Shown: piece after piece, positions 50,604-58,047 of the stretch | Layout of the letters: each line of letters starts with the position of its first letter | Position numbering within the stretch: the stretch's first letter is position 1 | Source of the DNA: Pseudomonas sp. RIT409 | GTDB taxonomy: Bacteria; Pseudomonadota; Gammaproteobacteria; Pseudomonadales; Pseudomonadaceae | NCBI RefSeq assembly: GCF_003052515.2 | Contig: NZ_QARE02000008.1 | Span: forward strand, 62,001 to 126,000 | Length of the DNA stretch: 64,000 bases | Reading direction: 5' to 3' | Translations under genes and position numbers: made by a program | Notes under the pieces: generated by a model | What the model was told of the DNA's origin: nothing | Database searches by the model: none | The model's input: the letters and a program-made list of their open reading frames with translations, nothing else

Positions 50604-52154
50604 TCAATGCCCCGCCCCAGGCCCGGCCTTGGCCACGAATGGCGGCTTGGCCAGCCAGATCACCAGAATCAGTGCCATGAACAACCAGCCCATCATGTAA
50701 AAATAATCGACCGTCGACATCATGTACGCCTGGCTGGTGACCATGCCGTCGAGTTGGGCATACGCCTGATTGCTCGCCCCGCCGAGGGTTTCCAAGGCCT
50801 GCCGCGTGGTCGGTTCGTAGTTGTTGACGTGCTCGCTGAGGTACGCATGGTGCATTTCGGCGCGACGAATCCAGATCCAGGTCGTGAGTGACGCCGCGAA
50901 GCTGCCGCCCAGATTACGCAGAAACGTCGCCAACCCCGAACCGTCGGCGATCTGCGACGGCGGCAGGTCGGACAACAGGATGCTCAGTGTGGGCATGAAA
51001 AACAGCGCGATCCCTGCCCCCATGAACAGCTGCACCAGCGCAATGTGTTGGAAATCCACCTCGCTGGTGAAATTCGAGCGCATGAAACAGCTCATGCCGA
51101 TGCCCAGGAATGCGAGGCCGGCCAGCATGCGCAGGTCGAATTTGGGCGCGTATTTGCCGACGAAAGGCGAAAGAATCACCGGCAGGATGCCGATCGGCGC
51201 CACCGCCAGGCCCGCATAGGTCGGCGTATAGCCCATCTGTGTCTGCAGCCATTGCGGCAGGATCAGGTTGATACCGAAGAACCCGGCATACCCCATCACC
51301 AGGCAAATCGTGCCAACTCGGAAATTGCGAAAGCTGAACAGCCGCAGATTGACCACAGGATGCTCGTCGGTCATCTCCCAGATCACGAACGCGGCCAGTC
51401 CAATGACCGAAATCACCGTGCCAATGATGATGAAATTCGACGAGAACCAGTCCAGGTCATTCCCCTTGTCGAGCACGATCTGCAACGCCCCAACGCCGAT
51501 GATCAGGGTGATCAACCCCACATAATCCATAGGCTGGCGGCTGGTGGTCACCGGGCGCGCTGCCATCTGGGTGCGCACCACGAACGCGGCGAACAGGCCG
51601 ATCGGCACGTTGATGAAGAAAATCCACGGCCACGTGTAACTGTCGGTGATCCAACCGCCGAGGATCGGTCCGGCAATCGGCGCCACCACCGTGACCATGG
51701 CCAGCAGCGCCAGCGCCATCCCGCGTTTCGCCGGCGGGTAGACGGCAATCAGCAGTGTCTGGGTCATCGGATACAACGGGCCTGCGACCACGCCCTGCAC
51801 CACCCGAAAGCCGACGAGTTCCGGCATCGAGGTAGAGATACCGCAGAGAAACGAGGCCATCACGAACAGCAACGTGGCCCAGATGAACAGTTTCACTTCG
51901 CCGAACCGGCGGCTCAGCCAGCCGGTCAGCGGCAACGCAATGGCGTTACTGACCGCAAATGAAGTGATGACCCACGTACCCTGTTCGGAGCTGACCCCAA
52001 GGTTGCCCGAAATGGTGGGCAACGCGACGTTGGCGATCGTGGTGTCGAGCACCTGCATGAAGGTCGCCAGCGACAGGCCGATGGTGGTCAACAACAGGCT
52101 GGGCGGCGTAAAAGAAGCGGGAGCATTGTTTCCACTGCTGTTGCTGCTACTCAT
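50604..52154 (-). CDS. DHA2-family multidrug MFS transporter (EmrB-like)
   Basis: A 516-residue, 14-segment drug:H+ antiporter. Motif C-like LDTTIANVALPTISGNLGVSSEQGTWVIT follows the first helix. LSRRFGEVKLF is motif A, and GWRVVQG-like GFRVVQGVVAGPLYPMTQTLL and PILGGWITDSYTWPWIFFINVPIGL are further DHA2 signatures. It works in the inner membrane with the HlyD-type adaptor encoded just upstream and the outer-membrane channel, exporting drugs directly from the cell. Export substrates cannot be predicted. It is the last gene of the four-gene minus-strand operon headed by a MarR regulator. Confidence 0.92.
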   Translation of the reverse strand: MSSSNSSGNNAPASFTPPSLLLTTIGLSLATFMQVLDTTIANVALPTISGNLGVSSEQGTWVITSFAVSNAIALPLTGWLSRRFGEVKLFIWATLLFVMASFLCGISTSMPELVGFRVVQGVVAGPLYPMTQTLLIAVYPPAKRGMALALLAMVTVVAPIAGPILGGWITDSYTWPWIFFINVPIGLFAAFVVRTQMAARPVTTSRQPMDYVGLITLIIGVGALQIVLDKGNDLDWFSSNFIIIGTVISVIGLAAFVIWEMTDEHPVVNLRLFSFRNFRVGTICLVMGYAGFFGINLILPQWLQTQMGYTPTYAGLAVAPIGILPVILSPFVGKYAPKFDLRMLAGLAFLGIGMSCFMRSNFTSEVDFQHIALVQLFMGAGIALFFMPTLSILLSDLPPSQIADGSGLATFLRNLGGSFAASLTTWIWIRRAEMHHAYLSEHVNNYEPTTRQALETLGGASNQAYAQLDGMVTSQAYMMSTVDYFYMMGWLFMALILVIWLAKPPFVAKAGPGAGH

Positions 52155-52221
52155 CGCGAATCCTTTGACACTCGGAGAACGCCCCGGCCAGCGGTCGGGG
52201 CTTATCGTGGAAACTGACGAA

Positions 52222-53490
52222 TCAGCGCTGGGCTGTCTTGCCCGGAGCGGAAGCGCTGTTTTCGTGGATAAGGCGGGCGATCAACGTGTCCGCGTCAGCC
52301 AATTGCTTGACGTAAACGTCGGTAGTGAACGACGCCTGCTTGGGTGGCTGCTGCGCCAGCACAGGGCCGCTCTGGTCATGCAGGTTCACGTCGACCACGG
52401 TCGACAGGCCGATGCGCAGCGGATGGTTCGCCAGTTCGTCCGGGTTGATGTGAATCCGCACGGGCACCCGCTGCACGATCTTGATCCAGTTGCCGGTCGC
52501 GTTCTGTGCGGGCAACAAGGCGAATGCGCTGCCAGTACCGGCCCCGACGCTGTCTACGGTGCCGCTGTATTTCACGTCGCTGCCGTACAGGTCAGCTTCG
52601 ATGTCTACTGGCTGGCCGATGCGCATCTTGCCTAACTGGGTTTCCTTGAAGTTGGCATCGATCCACAGTTGATCCAGCGGGATCACGGCCATCAACGCGG
52701 TGCCCGGCTGGACGCGCTGCCCCAACTGCACCGTGCGTTTGGCGACGTAACCGGTGACCGGCGCGATCAGCGTGCTGCGCGCACTGTTCAGGTAAGCCTG
52801 ACGCAATTGCGCCGCTGCGGCCTTCACGTCAGGGTGCGACGAGACCTGCGTGTCGTCGATCAGCGCCGTGCTGGTCGCCAACTGCTGCTGGATGTTGGCC
52901 AGGGCATTCTGAGCGCTGGTCAGGTCATCCTTGGCGTGGGACAGCTCTTCCTGGGAAATCGCCCCGCCCGCCGCCAGATTGCGCCGACGGTTGTAGTTGT
53001 CCTGGGCCTTTTGCACTTCGGCGCGCTGAGCGGCCAGTTGCGCTTTGATGCCGTCCACGCTGCTGTACAGACCGCGGACCTGGCGCACTACCTTGCCCAG
53101 ATTGGCTTCGGCGCTTTGCAGCGCGACTTCGGCGTCGTTCGGATCGAATTGCACCAGCGTCTGGCCTTCACGGACCAGATCGCCATCATCGGCGCCAATG
53201 CTCACCACCGTGCCGGTCACCTGTGGCGTGATCTCCACCACGTTGCCGTTGACGTAGGCGTCATCGGTGCTCTCGTACCACTGGCCGTAGACCTCGTACC
53301 AGCCCCACACACCGAGGCCAGCGACGATGACGAGAATCGCCAGCCCGATCATCAGCAACTTGCGCTTGCGCGGGTTCTTCTGAGGTTGGCCAGGCGCGCC
53401 TTTCTGGTCCTTCTGATCCTGCGACGGCTTCTGTTCGTTGCCGTCCTTGGATTCGTTTGCAGCAGTGTTTTCTGAAGTGGCAGTGGCCAT
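52222..53490 (-). CDS. HlyD-family membrane-fusion protein (EmrA-like)
   Basis: A 422-residue adaptor. Residues 1-40 are charged and low-complexity (many Glu, Lys, Gln). One membrane helix follows (LLMIGLAILVIVAGLGVWGWYEVY). The biotinyl-lipoyl motif TPQVTGTVVSIGADDGDLVREGQTLVQFDPND comes next, then a long alpha-hairpin with AQRAEVQKAQDNYNRRRNLAAGGAISQEELSHAKDDL and the beta-barrel with APVTGYVAKRTVQLGQRVQPGTALMAVIP. It bridges the MFS pump and the outer-membrane channel across the periplasm. Gaps to its neighbours are 67 and 10 bases. Confidence 0.92.
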   Translation of the reverse strand: MATATSENTAANESKDGNEQKPSQDQKDQKGAPGQPQKNPRKRKLLMIGLAILVIVAGLGVWGWYEVYGQWYESTDDAYVNGNVVEITPQVTGTVVSIGADDGDLVREGQTLVQFDPNDAEVALQSAEANLGKVVRQVRGLYSSVDGIKAQLAAQRAEVQKAQDNYNRRRNLAAGGAISQEELSHAKDDLTSAQNALANIQQQLATSTALIDDTQVSSHPDVKAAAAQLRQAYLNSARSTLIAPVTGYVAKRTVQLGQRVQPGTALMAVIPLDQLWIDANFKETQLGKMRIGQPVDIEADLYGSDVKYSGTVDSVGAGTGSAFALLPAQNATGNWIKIVQRVPVRIHINPDELANHPLRIGLSTVVDVNLHDQSGPVLAQQPPKQASFTTDVYVKQLADADTLIARLIHENSASAPGKTAQR

Positions 53491-53500
53491 GACGAATACC

Positions 53501-55021
53501 TTAATGAGTCAGCGAGGCAGTTGACGGAACGGCCGGGGCGGCGTTTTCGCCGGTTTGGCTTTCTTCGAAGCCTCCCCCGAGGGCCTGCATCAACTGAATC
53601 GAAAGATCGATGCGTTCGGCGTTGAGATCAGCCAGTTGGCGTTGCGACTGCAGCAGTTGCTGCTCCACCGTCAGCACGTCGAGGTAATTGCCGATACCTG
53701 ACGAATAGCGCTGCACGACGGTGTTGTAGGACTTCTGGATGACGTCGGTCGCTTGCTGGCGAGCGTCGATCTGACCTTCGATCGAATGCAACTGGCCAAT
53801 GTTGTCGCTGACATCGCCCAAGGCCCGCACTAGGCTTTTGTTGTACTGCGCGACCGCGAGGTCGTAATCGGCATCCCGCGCATCCAGATCGGCGCGACGT
53901 CGGCCGCCGTCAAAAATAGGCAGCGATATGGCTGGTGCGACGTTGAAGAAGCGACTGGCCGAACCGAACATCGCATCACCCAGCAGCGATTCCACGCCAG
54001 CCGAGGCACTCAGGTTCAGGTTCGGGTAGAAGTTGGTCTTGCTGGCCTCGATGTTCTTGCTCGCCGCCTCGACCCGCCAGCGTGCCGCGACCAGGTCCGG
54101 CCGACGACCGAGCAATTGGGCAGGCACCACGGAAGGCAACGCCACCACCGCAGGCTTGAGAACGCTGGGTCGCGCCAGCGCTTCCCCACGGTCCGGACCT
54201 TTGCCCATCAAGACCGCCAGGGCGATCTTCGCGCTGCGCAGCCGCTTGTCAGCGTCCGCCAACGCCTCGCGTGAGCCAGCTTCCAGGCTTTGCGTCTGTT
54301 GATACTGGTACTCACTGTCTATGCCCGACTTGAACCTGCGAGCGCCAAGTTCCAGCAATTGCCGGGTACGTTTCAGGTCATCGGCGGCCAGGTCCCGCAC
54401 GATATAGGCATGCCCCAGATCGCTGTAGGCCCTCGCCACATCGGCCGCGAGCGTCAACTGCGCAGCCCGTTGATCGACTTCATACGCCCTGGCCTGCCCC
54501 AAGGCAGCTTCCCACGCCGCACGCTGGCCGCCCCACAGATCGAAGGTGTAATTGAAGCTGGCTCCCAGGCTGCGCAAGGTGCTGTAGCGGTCACCTTGGC
54601 CGAGGGGGTCCTGATCCTTGGCCAAGCGTGAGCGGGTCACGCTGGCATCGGCATCGACCGTCGGCATGCGATCGGCATCGGCCGCATACGCAGCCGCACT
54701 GGCTTGATGGGTACGCGCAGCCGCGACCTGCATGTCTGGACTGTCACGCAGCGCCTCGGTGATCAGGCCATTGAGCTGAGGATCGCCAAGACTCGCCCAC
54801 CAATCCCGCTTTGGCCACGCCGCTGGTGACAGGGCGACGCCGGTCAGGCTCTGTCCGGCCTGCAGGCTATTGGCGTCCAGACCGACCGCTTGCGTGTCGA
54901 GGCCTCTGGAGTTGGCGCAACCGGCCAATACCAGTGCCACGAACACCAGGCTCAGTGCGGTCCGGCCGCCGACGCTCGAAGCGTTGTGCAAGGCCTTGCC
55001 TTGCCTGAATGGACTGTTCAT
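53501..55021 (-). CDS. Outer-membrane efflux lipoprotein (NodT/OprM family)
   Basis: A 506-residue TolC-superfamily channel. The N-terminus has a lipoprotein signal ending VALVLAGCANS. Two outer-membrane-efflux repeats follow, with the family motifs WPKRDWWASLGDPQLNGLITEAL, GRRPDLVAARWRVEAASKNIEASKTNFYPNLNLSASAG and FDGGRRRADLDARDADYDLA. It completes the tripartite pump with the HlyD and MFS proteins. Its ATG overlaps the marR stop by four bases, so expression is coupled to the regulator. The first 20 residues before the lipobox are unusually polar, and a start at a later codon is possible. Confidence 0.92.
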   Translation of the reverse strand: MNSPFRQGKALHNASSVGGRTALSLVFVALVLAGCANSRGLDTQAVGLDANSLQAGQSLTGVALSPAAWPKRDWWASLGDPQLNGLITEALRDSPDMQVAAARTHQASAAAYAADADRMPTVDADASVTRSRLAKDQDPLGQGDRYSTLRSLGASFNYTFDLWGGQRAAWEAALGQARAYEVDQRAAQLTLAADVARAYSDLGHAYIVRDLAADDLKRTRQLLELGARRFKSGIDSEYQYQQTQSLEAGSREALADADKRLRSAKIALAVLMGKGPDRGEALARPSVLKPAVVALPSVVPAQLLGRRPDLVAARWRVEAASKNIEASKTNFYPNLNLSASAGVESLLGDAMFGSASRFFNVAPAISLPIFDGGRRRADLDARDADYDLAVAQYNKSLVRALGDVSDNIGQLHSIEGQIDARQQATDVIQKSYNTVVQRYSSGIGNYLDVLTVEQQLLQSQRQLADLNAERIDLSIQLMQALGGGFEESQTGENAAPAVPSTASLTH

Positions 55022-55491
55022 CGGGCTGCAATCCGCGCAAGCGTGATGGGATCGGCAGCAGCGACCAACACTTTGGTCAGCAGCTTTTCCAGCGTGGCGA
55101 GTTCGTCATCCTCCAGCACGCCGACCATTTCATTCATGGCCTTGGCGCCAATGTGCGGCAACAGGTCGGAAAGCGCTTTCCCGGACTCGGTCAACACCAG
55201 TCGGACCTGACGGCGGTCCGACTCAGAACGAGTGCGCGCCAACAGGTCTTTCTGCTCAAGACGGTCAAGCATGCGCGTCATCGAACCGCTGTCCAGACAC
55301 AACGAACGGCAAAGATCGGCCGGCGTATCAGCGTCGTATAGCGCAATGATCACCAGCACTTTGAATTGTTGAGCGGTTAGGTCGTAGGGCTCGAGGTGCT
55401 TGTCGAGGATGCGGTTTTTCAGCAGATCCGCGCGACCGATCAGCATTCCGAGCAAACTGTTTTGAAAATTCTCAGGCGTGAAATGTGCCAT
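55018..55491 (-). CDS. MarR-family transcriptional regulator of the efflux operon
   Basis: A 157-residue MarR protein. The winged-helix domain is visible as LEPYDLTAQQFKVLVIIALYDADTPADLCRSLCLDSGSMTRMLDRLEQKDLLARTRSESDRRQVRLVLTESGKALSDLL, with the DxRxxxxxLT wing. As first gene of the efflux operon it is probably an autorepressor released by phenolic or drug ligands. Two near-identical palindromes lie directly upstream (55509-55551). It overlaps the outer-membrane channel gene by four bases. Confidence 0.93.
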   Translation of the reverse strand: MAHFTPENFQNSLLGMLIGRADLLKNRILDKHLEPYDLTAQQFKVLVIIALYDADTPADLCRSLCLDSGSMTRMLDRLEQKDLLARTRSESDRRQVRLVLTESGKALSDLLPHIGAKAMNEMVGVLEDDELATLEKLLTKVLVAAADPITLARIAAR

Positions 55492-55508
55492 CGATAGTCA
55501 CCCATTAT

Positions 55509-55551
55509 CTGCCTAGGCAGTGAATATGGGTGGATATTACTGCCTAAGCAG
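55509..55551. promoter_or_regulatory. Paired MarR-type operators
   Basis: CTGCCTAGGCAG (a perfect 12-bp palindrome, 55509-55520) and CTGCCTAAGCAG (one mismatch, 55540-55551), with centres 31 bp apart, almost exactly three helical turns. They begin 18 bases upstream of the marR start and are the obvious binding sites for the MarR dimer. Confidence 0.75.
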
Positions 55552-55755
55552 CAAACACACAATGAAACAATTTTTAGGATCTGTAGTTCCTCATTGCCAT
55601 CCTTGGCGGATGAGTGGCTGGGATTCGTCTGCGTCATCAGGGTTTCCCCTGCTTTCACTTTCAAGACCCGCCGCCTATGATCAGACCACCGCGTCGCCGC
55701 GGCCCTTGGCGTGCCATGCTGCATGCTTGATTCTCATCCCAAGCAGTCGAGCCAG

Positions 55756-56427
55756 ATGATTACTCTTCAAGACCTCAACGATTTCATCAGTAACCCCGAG
55801 TTGAACGACAGCATTGCGCAGGTCTGGGATCTGATCGGCTCGCACTTCGAGCAAGCCCAGGCCACGCTGCCTCCAGAGCGCGCCATGCCGCGCCGCGAAC
55901 TCTCGTTTCACGACCACGTCCGCTTATTGGGTTATCTCGCGCTCTTGATTGAAGGCATTCCGGGGGACGTGGTGGAAATCGGCGTGTGGAAAGGTAAATC
56001 GCTGGTATTGATGAACGAAGTCTGCAACCGCGAACGCCGTGTCATCGGCATCGACCCGTTCGAGTTGCCCAACCAGTTCGAAGAGTTCAGCCATTACAAG
56101 GACGCGCTGCTGCCCAATGCGCAAGTCCTGCGAGGCTATTCGGAGCTGTGTGCCGAGCGCTTCTATCACCTGAATCCCAGCGTGGCGTTGCTGCACATCG
56201 ACGGCGGCCACGCCGGACGCAACGTTTTGCTGGACTTCCTGTTGTACTCCCCAGCCGTGGTGCCAGGCGGATTCATCGTATTCGACGATTACGGCGATTA
56301 CCTGCACTCACCCGAGGTGGGCCCTGCCGTCGACCTGCTAAGGGCTACAGGCTACTTCAAGGGCTTCCACGTACTGGGTTGCGTGCGCGGCTTCGAAAGC
56401 AGCTATGTGATTCAGCGCGTGGGCTGA
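55756..56427 (+). CDS. Class I SAM-dependent methyltransferase, TylF/MycF-like
   Basis: A 223-residue protein. The SAM-binding core is EGIPGDVVEIGVWKGKSLVLMNEV near residue 70, then RRVIGIDPFELP (the acidic residue after strand 2), VALLHIDGGHAGRNVLLDFLLYSPAVVPGGFIVFDDYGDY near residue 150. The H-I-D-G-x-H and FDDY motifs are typical of TylF/MycF-type O-methyltransferases, which use a metal. The substrate is unknown. The start is uncertain: ATG 55756 was chosen, but in-frame Met codons at 55711 and 55723 are possible and no ribosome-binding site decides. It stands alone, divergent from the marR operon. Confidence 0.75.
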   Translation: MITLQDLNDFISNPELNDSIAQVWDLIGSHFEQAQATLPPERAMPRRELSFHDHVRLLGYLALLIEGIPGDVVEIGVWKGKSLVLMNEVCNRERRVIGIDPFELPNQFEEFSHYKDALLPNAQVLRGYSELCAERFYHLNPSVALLHIDGGHAGRNVLLDFLLYSPAVVPGGFIVFDDYGDYLHSPEVGPAVDLLRATGYFKGFHVLGCVRGFESSYVIQRVG

Positions 56428-56472
56428 TTCAGCGACACTTGGCGACGTCAGGCCTGACAGTGCCGTGCGCTG

Positions 56473-57078
56473 TCAGGCCGGGACGCCACTGTGAAAGCGG
56501 AAATCCGGATCCGGGCTTTCGATCAGCTCACGCTCGGCCAGGCGGATTTCTTCGATCTTCCCATCGACGTCGGCCTCCTCGCCATAGAGGTAGGCGAGTT
56601 TGAGGTAATCCTGAAAGTGACGGGCCTCGGACTTGAGCAGGCTTGCATAGAATTTCGCCAGATCGTCATCCAGGTGCGGCACGAGCGCGGCGAAACGCTC
56701 ACAGGAGCGGGCTTCCACGATCGCGCCGACGATCAGAGCATCGGTCAAGCGGTACGGGTTATGGTTGCGCACTCGCTTGCGCAGCGCCCCGGCGTAGCGG
56801 GCCGAACTGATGTTGGCCATGGGGATGCCACGCTTCTTGATGATGCTGATCACTTGCTCGAAGTGACGCAGCTCTTCGCGGGCCAGCCGCGACATCTTGG
56901 CCTGCAGATCGAATTTGTCGTTGTACTGGAACATGAACTGAAACGCCGCACCGGCGGCTTTCTTTTCATTGTTGGCGTGATCGATCAACAGCACATCCAG
57001 ATTCTGCAGGGCGGCCTCGACCCAACGGGCGGGGGTGGGGCAAAGCAGGAAAGCGTTGACTTCCGGATACATCTGCAT
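56473..57078 (-). CDS. miaE: tRNA-(ms2io6A)-hydroxylase
   Basis: About 201 residues of a ferritin-like di-iron hydroxylase. LLCPTPARWVEAALQNLDVLLIDHANNEKKAAGAAFQFMF holds the first Glu/His ligands, SRLAREELRHFEQV the second pair (E-x-x-H), and EARSCERFAAL and KSEARHFQDYLKLA the remaining ligands. It hydroxylates the isopentenyl group of 2-methylthio-i6A37 in tRNA. A Met 12 codons upstream lies inside TATAAT (57113-57118), a likely -10 element, so the start was set at the internal Met (57078). The next Met, 57072, is also possible. Confidence 0.88.
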   Translation of the reverse strand: MQMYPEVNAFLLCPTPARWVEAALQNLDVLLIDHANNEKKAAGAAFQFMFQYNDKFDLQAKMSRLAREELRHFEQVISIIKKRGIPMANISSARYAGALRKRVRNHNPYRLTDALIVGAIVEARSCERFAALVPHLDDDLAKFYASLLKSEARHFQDYLKLAYLYGEEADVDGKIEEIRLAERELIESPDPDFRFHSGVPA

Positions 57079-57185
57079 GGCATTCACAACTGGCTGATAG
57101 GCAAAGCGCAGCATTATACGGCGCTCAGGCCGCAGAGCCAGCCTTGCCGATGAAACCTGCCAGGGACAGCTCGGGCGCTAGCGCC

Positions 57186-57653
57186 TCAGCCCATCGCGTC
57201 TTTCAGAAACCCCGGCGCGATATAGCGTTCGTAATGGGCCTCGGACAACAGGAAAAACTCTCGGTCGATGGCATCGCGCAGCTCGGGCAGCGCCCAGTCG
57301 CGGAACTCCGGCAACAGCACCATGCCGTACGCCTCGATGTTGTTGATGACCCGTGCTCCCCGCGCGATCAATTGATAGGCCCAGCAGTATTCCGATTGCT
57401 GCGCCACGAAACGAATCTTGCGTTGCTCCAGTTGCTGGCGCAGCAGCGCCGGATCGAACACTTCGACTTTCGCCGCCATGACTTGCACCAGCAGGTGTTC
57501 CAGACGCAGCCAGACCGCGCGCTTTTCCTCTTCGTTGTAGCCGTTCCAGTGAATCACCTCGTGGTGGAAGCGCTTGCAGCCGCGGCACACGAGGTCTCCG
57601 TAGACGGTTGAACACAGGCCGACGCAGGGCGTCTTGATCACTTGATTGGGCAT
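57186..57653 (-). CDS. DUF1289-domain protein
   Basis: A 155-residue protein. The N-terminal TPCVGLCSTVYGDLVCRGCKRFHHEVIHWNGYNEEEKRAVWLRL is the DUF1289 domain with its four cysteines, which could bind a metal or iron-sulfur cluster. The rest (LPEFRDWALPELRDAIDREFFLLSEAHYERYIAPGFL) is an extension seen in pseudomonad members. No function is known. Another long frame overlaps it on the same strand but lacks any family similarity. The start MPNQVIKTPCVGLC fits the domain. It lies downstream of no close partner; acnB is divergent. Confidence 0.85.
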   Translation of the reverse strand: MPNQVIKTPCVGLCSTVYGDLVCRGCKRFHHEVIHWNGYNEEEKRAVWLRLEHLLVQVMAAKVEVFDPALLRQQLEQRKIRFVAQQSEYCWAYQLIARGARVINNIEAYGMVLLPEFRDWALPELRDAIDREFFLLSEAHYERYIAPGFLKDAMG

Positions 57654-57740
57654 GGCGCGGACACACGGACACAGACGAAACAGGCCTGCATGTTAGCCCT
57701 TTGTCTAACGGGGTTCACCCCTGAAGATGTAGGGGCTAAC

Positions 57741-57769
57741 TTACCTTCCGCCTTTTTTTGCCGTAGAAT
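57741..57769 (+). promoter_or_regulatory. Candidate sigma-70 promoter of acnB
   Basis: TTACCT, 17 bases, TAGAAT. The -35 match is weak (3 of 6), the -10 is good. It would give a leader of about 270 bases that contains the inverted repeat described next. Confidence 0.4.
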
Positions 57770-57801
57770 CACCGGGCCTTTTAAGGCGCCAATGTCCGTT
57801 G

Positions 57802-57927
57802 GAAGCTGTTTTCAAAGCGTCACGAGCACAGTCAAGTCAACCCGGCAGTACGGTTCTACGACGCAGGTTCGCCTGCGTCCCCTCCTCGGAATCGCTCATG
57901 CAGGCGTAAAACTTTGAAAACAGCTTC
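57802..57927 (+). repeat. Leader element with 16-bp perfect inverted repeat upstream of acnB
   Basis: GAAGCTGTTTTCAAAG (57802-57817) is matched perfectly in reverse by CTTTGAAAACAGCTTC (57912-57927). Between the arms an 8-bp hairpin closed by TTCG (57860-57879) is seen. As RNA this would be a long closing stem enclosing an internal hairpin. It could also be a small inverted-repeat insertion (MITE-like). It occupies much of the 394-base gap between the DUF1289 gene and acnB. Confidence 0.65.
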
Positions 57928-58047
57928 TGTTGGAGATCGTCAGCGTGCTGCCTAAAGACTCACGAAGTCTTTTACGGGCACGGATGCGGACTTTCTCTGG
58001 ATGAGCGTCCCGGACACCCATTTGGGACCACTGATGAGGGTAATACT

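Noticed and set aside
57178..57672. A slightly longer minus-strand frame overlapping the DUF1289 gene.
   Set aside because: The other frame contains the four-cysteine DUF1289 domain; this one has no family similarity and is rich in Arg, Ala and Gly.
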